A stretch of 8,386 nt of DNA, from positions 1-8,386 of the forward strand of contig JAGCAV010000393.1 of assembly GCA_017652545.1 (NCBI GenBank), read 5' to 3'. Positions 5,816 to 8,386 of the stretch are shown here, in pieces. The stretch comes from Lachnospiraceae bacterium (lineage in GTDB: Bacteria > Bacillota_A > Clostridia > Lachnospirales > Lachnospiraceae). The first letter of the stretch is position 1. Every line of letters starts with the position of its first letter. Under the pieces are notes generated by a model that ran no database searches, had not been told where the DNA came from, and saw only the letters and a list, made by a program, of their open reading frames with translations. The position numbers and the translations under genes are program-made.

Positions 5816-6877
5816 ATGAAGAAAAGAACGATGAGATGGTTACTGGCTGCAGTGCTTGGCGCGAGCGCACTGATCGGGGCCGCTTCCGCTGCAATGGCTG
5901 ACGATGTTACGATCGCCATGCTGCCGAAGTTCAAAGGTGAGAACTACTTTGATGCCTGCAAGGGCGGCGCCCAGGAAGCCGCTGAGGAGCTCGGGATCAC
6001 CCTGCTCTATGACGGTCCCTCCCAGGATCAGGCAACAAACCAGAAACAGGTAGATATTCTGGAAGGCTGGATCGCTCAGGGCGTTGACGCGATCTGCGTA
6101 TCACCCAACGATCCGACAGCAATCGCTCCGACACTTCAGAAAGCACAGGGAATGGGCATCAAGGTCATCACCTTTGACGCGGACGCACAGGAAGATTCCC
6201 GTGACCTTTTCATCAACCAGATCACGGCAGATGCTGCAGCAGCCGGCCTGCTGAACGCTTGTGCTGAAGACCTGAAGGCAAAAGGATACTCAGATGAGAA
6301 TCCGGCCAACATCGCGCTGGTTTCCTCCAGCGGTACCGATGCGAACCAGGCTGCATGGGAAGCTGCCATCGATGTCCTTCTGGGAACGGATGAGTACAGC
6401 TTTATGACCATCAAGAACAGAGACACCGACGTGATCTATCCGGGCACAGACGAGACCAAGGTCAACAGCGAGTGCGCGACCATGATCGGCAGAATGGGCG
6501 AAGGCGAAGACAAGATCCAGGGTGCAATCGGCCTTTCTTCCATGGCGACTCCGGCTCTCGGCGCTCAGTACGAGTCCGCAGCAGAGAAACCCGATCCGGA
6601 AAAGATCGCTCTGACCGGCCTTGCAACCCCGAACGCGCTGAAGACCTACATCAAGGATGAGACCAATCCGCTTGGCTCCGGTGTTCTGTGGAGCTGCGCA
6701 GACCTCGGTTATCTGGCAATCCAGGGCGCTTACCAGATGGTGACAGGTGATATCACCTCCGATTCCACTTCCATCGAAGCCGGCCGTCTTGGTGAGAAGA
6801 CGATCGAAAACAAGCAGTGCATCCTGGGCGATGCCCTGATCTTCAATGCAGACAATGTTGATGAGTATGATTATTGA
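5816..6877 (+). CDS. Sugar ABC importer substrate-binding protein (LsrB/RhaS-like, periplasmic-binding-protein family 4)
   Basis: A 353-residue exported protein that captures the ligand for the importer. The N-terminus is a Sec signal peptide: basic MKKRTMR, a hydrophobic core at 8-25, then A-M-A (26-28) as the likely cleavage site before DDVTIAM. There is no lipobox cysteine, which is unusual for a monoderm. The mature part has the two-lobe periplasmic-binding layout, with IAMLPKFKGENYF at 33-45, VDAICVSPNDP and IKVITFDAD in lobe 1, and C-terminal ALIFNADNVDEYDY. The last segment and the first one resemble LsrB. Of six AI-2 ligands known in LsrB (from recall: K35, D116, D166, Q167, P220, A222), three appear kept (K38, D121, D175) and three changed (A176, L240, S242). 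AI-2 is therefore unlikely; rhamnose or another sugar is possible. The gene follows permease 2 by 62 nt, so it is the last gene of the importer set. Confidence 0.93.
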   Translation: MKKRTMRWLLAAVLGASALIGAASAAMADDVTIAMLPKFKGENYFDACKGGAQEAAEELGITLLYDGPSQDQATNQKQVDILEGWIAQGVDAICVSPNDPTAIAPTLQKAQGMGIKVITFDADAQEDSRDLFINQITADAAAAGLLNACAEDLKAKGYSDENPANIALVSSSGTDANQAAWEAAIDVLLGTDEYSFMTIKNRDTDVIYPGTDETKVNSECATMIGRMGEGEDKIQGAIGLSSMATPALGAQYESAAEKPDPEKIALTGLATPNALKTYIKDETNPLGSGVLWSCADLGYLAIQGAYQMVTGDITSDSTSIEAGRLGEKTIENKQCILGDALIFNADNVDEYDY

Positions 6878-6952
6878 TCAGCCGGTTTCGGATAAGGAAT
6901 ATTCTTTTTCGGAACAGCAGAAGGGAAGCTCCTGTGAGGGAATGCCCTGAAT

Positions 6953-6998
6953 ACTGATCGGATCAGTGGGGTTGCCGCGACCATGCGACAACCCCTTT
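6953..6998 (+). terminator. Tandem inverted repeats after the binding-protein gene, likely terminator
   Basis: Two inverted repeats abut. The first is ACTGATC-G-GATCAGT (6953-6967), a perfect palindrome. The second is GGGGTTG (6968-6974) / CAACCCC (6989-6995), with an inner CGC/GCG pair and a 6-nt loop GACCAT. TTT follows at 6996-6998. A smaller AGGG-AATG-CCCT hairpin lies just before (6937-6948). The T-run is short for a strong intrinsic terminator, so partial termination or protection of the mRNA 3' end is also possible. The 241-nt gap (6878-7118) holds no gene that can be supported; its last part, about 7040-7080, is AT-rich and is where a promoter for the kinase gene would be expected, but no clear box pair was seen. 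Confidence 0.6.
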
Positions 6999-7118
6999 CA
7001 TCGCAGACAGAGAATGATCGGACAGATCAAAGCGCCGTACTCATTTACTCATGATATATTGTAAAATCATATATGGAAGAGGAAGACGTTTGCACTGAAA
7101 AAAGGAGCACAGCGAGTC

Positions 7119-8386
7119 ATGGGTAAACAGATGGGTATTCGGACAAGACTTACCCTGGGCTATACCATCGTCACAACCGCTGTCATTCTGGCGGTCATCA
7201 TTTTTTTCTACAACACATACATGGATCAGGTCCGCTGGGAAAATGAGAACAATCTCAGGCAGGTGACAAAAGCCGTGATGGATCAGGTTGACCACAATCT
7301 GGATGCCATAGACCAGGTGACCATAGACGCCATGATCGAACCGTCCTTCCGGTCCTGCTGGGAAAAATGGAATGCCCCCGGGTGTACACCTGAAGATGAG
7401 ACCGCTCTGCGAAGAACACTGATCAGTACATACCGGACCAGGTCCAATATCCGCCGGGTCTGTGTGTACAATCTTGACGGCAGATATATCTGTACAAATG
7501 ATTCACAGCGGCTTACGGAAGATGTAAAAGAGCGCTGCGCTCAGATGCTGAGCAAGTACAACATGAACGAGGCGACGAGCCGTGTCTATCTGGGAAGTGA
7601 TCTTGATTACTGGGATGACAGCCGCGGTGTGAAGGTCATTACGGAGATCAAGCCGATCAAGAATGCCCAGACCGAGATCACTGGCTTCATAGAAGTGCAG
7701 CAGAATGTCCGGTATATGGAGCAGGCCTGTTCGACAAAACTGAACGGCCAGGAAGTGGCCGTGACGATCCTGCTCAATGAACCGGAGGAGGTGCTCTACA
7801 GCAATTCCGAAAACAGTTCCGCGCTGGACATAGAGGGAATCGAGCAGTACAGGAACCGCTATTCGCGTATTCACACGATTGGTGAGAATGTTGTTTTCAT
7901 TACTCCGTCCAACACGTATTACTGCGACACCATCGCGGTTGTGCCTAGAAAGGTGTTCTATGCTTCCGCCGGCAGCATGATACGCGGTATCATGGTCTTC
8001 GGCATGCTGATGATCCTGGTCAATATCATTTTCTGCCAGATCATGACAAAAAGCATTCTGCGGCCGTTTACGGAACTGGTCCGGTATATGAAAAGAACAG
8101 ACATTACTAATTTCGGAGAGAAGATCCCGTTTACGACAAGCATTCCGGAAACGGCTATCGTGGTCCGGACCTTTGAGGATATGACAAAGCGTCTGCAGCA
8201 GTCGCTGGAAAAACAGAAAAAGATGGAAGCTGTTCAGACGCAGGCCGTTTTTGACGCGCTGCAGACGACCCTCGGGCCGCACTTCCTCTACAATTCCCTG
8301 GGTGGGATCGCGAAGATGTGTGAGGCCGGCGAGAATGAAGAGGCAGCGGATGCCTGCTACAGCCTGACGGAGATTTTGCGGTACGC
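7119..8386 (+). CDS. Sensor histidine kinase, YesM/LytS family, 5' part (3' end outside window)
   Basis: A membrane sensor kinase; 422 codons are visible and the frame is open to the window end. It has a transmembrane helix at about 11-31, an extracellular region of some 250 residues (about 32-285) that probably folds as a Cache-type sensor, and a second helix at about 287-309. A HAMP-like linker (SILRPFTELVRYMK) comes next, then a short coiled stretch (about 350-375) and the His_kinase box GPHFLYNSLGGIAKM with the likely phospho-accepting His388. The ATP-binding domain is cut off. The usual N-P-H-F-L-Y-N reads G-P-H-F-L-Y-N here, which is a mild variant. The start is the first ATG after an in-frame stop at 7062; AGGAG at 7103-7107 is 11 nt upstream, slightly far, and ATG 7131 is an alternative. 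Such kinases usually pair with an AraC-type response regulator next door and often control adjacent sugar importers; both points are inference here. Confidence 0.9.
   Translation, partial: MGKQMGIRTRLTLGYTIVTTAVILAVIIFFYNTYMDQVRWENENNLRQVTKAVMDQVDHNLDAIDQVTIDAMIEPSFRSCWEKWNAPGCTPEDETALRRTLISTYRTRSNIRRVCVYNLDGRYICTNDSQRLTEDVKERCAQMLSKYNMNEATSRVYLGSDLDYWDDSRGVKVITEIKPIKNAQTEITGFIEVQQNVRYMEQACSTKLNGQEVAVTILLNEPEEVLYSNSENSSALDIEGIEQYRNRYSRIHTIGENVVFITPSNTYYCDTIAVVPRKVFYASAGSMIRGIMVFGMLMILVNIIFCQIMTKSILRPFTELVRYMKRTDITNFGEKIPFTTSIPETAIVVRTFEDMTKRLQQSLEKQKKMEAVQTQAVFDALQTTLGPHFLYNSLGGIAKMCEAGENEEAADACYSLTEILRY

Noticed and set aside
5816..6877. Assignment of the importer as an AI-2 (Lsr) system
   Set aside because: Three of the six LsrB ligand residues appear changed, and no lsrK, lsrF, lsrG or lsrR-like gene is in the window.
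7503..8282. Minus-strand open frame of 259 codons across the kinase gene
   Set aside because: The + strand frame encodes a coherent kinase with two transmembrane helices, a HAMP-like linker and a phospho-His box; the antisense frame shows nothing recognisable.
1..8386. CRISPR array, insertion sequence, phage gene, tRNA or rRNA
   Set aside because: No regularly spaced direct repeats, transposase or integrase motifs, terminal inverted repeats with target duplications, or cloverleaf-like stretches were seen.

Overview
The window reads as a chromosomal segment of a fermentative anaerobe of the Firmicutes, most likely a gut or rumen clostridium (Lachnospiraceae or Oscillospiraceae type). The reasons are strong purine-rich Shine-Dalgarno sites before almost every gene, roughly balanced G+C in genes with AT-rich gaps, a YesM-type sensor kinase, and a CUT2-type sugar ABC importer. 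The species cannot be named from the sequence. One feature fits less well: the substrate-binding protein has a plain Sec signal peptide without a lipobox cysteine.

All real genes lie on the + strand. Region 1 (2-730) is the 3' part of a FucO-type iron-dependent lactaldehyde reductase, closed by a clear intrinsic terminator (793-829). Region 2 (about 835-995) is an AT-rich gap with a sigma70-like promoter candidate and an 8-bp-arm palindrome just downstream of its -10 box, a plausible operator. Region 3 (996-5753) is a tight gene run: an uncharacterised URO-D-fold protein, a two-domain sugar ABC ATPase and two permeases. The permeases overlap by ATGA. Region 4 (5816-6877) is the periplasmic/extracellular binding protein, after a 62-bp gap that holds another palindrome; tandem hairpins follow it. 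Region 5 (7119 to the window end) is the 5' part of a YesM/LytS-family sensor histidine kinase; a response regulator would be expected beyond the window.

Working model: the ABC proteins form one complete importer. Both permeases and the binding protein resemble the Lsr/rhamnose branch of the CUT2 family more than the ribose branch. The binding protein keeps only three of the six residues that define AI-2 recognition in LsrB, so a sugar or sugar-like ligand is more likely than AI-2. A neighbouring FucO hints at 6-deoxyhexose (rhamnose/fucose) metabolism, since both sugars yield lactaldehyde, but a terminator separates fucO from the importer operon. The kinase may sense the imported compound and control the operon. 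The least explained part is the URO-D-fold protein at the head of the operon: it lacks the His-x-Cys zinc site of MtaA-type methyltransferases and is not a heme-pathway decarboxylase by its N-terminus. Its role alongside a sugar importer is the main open question here.
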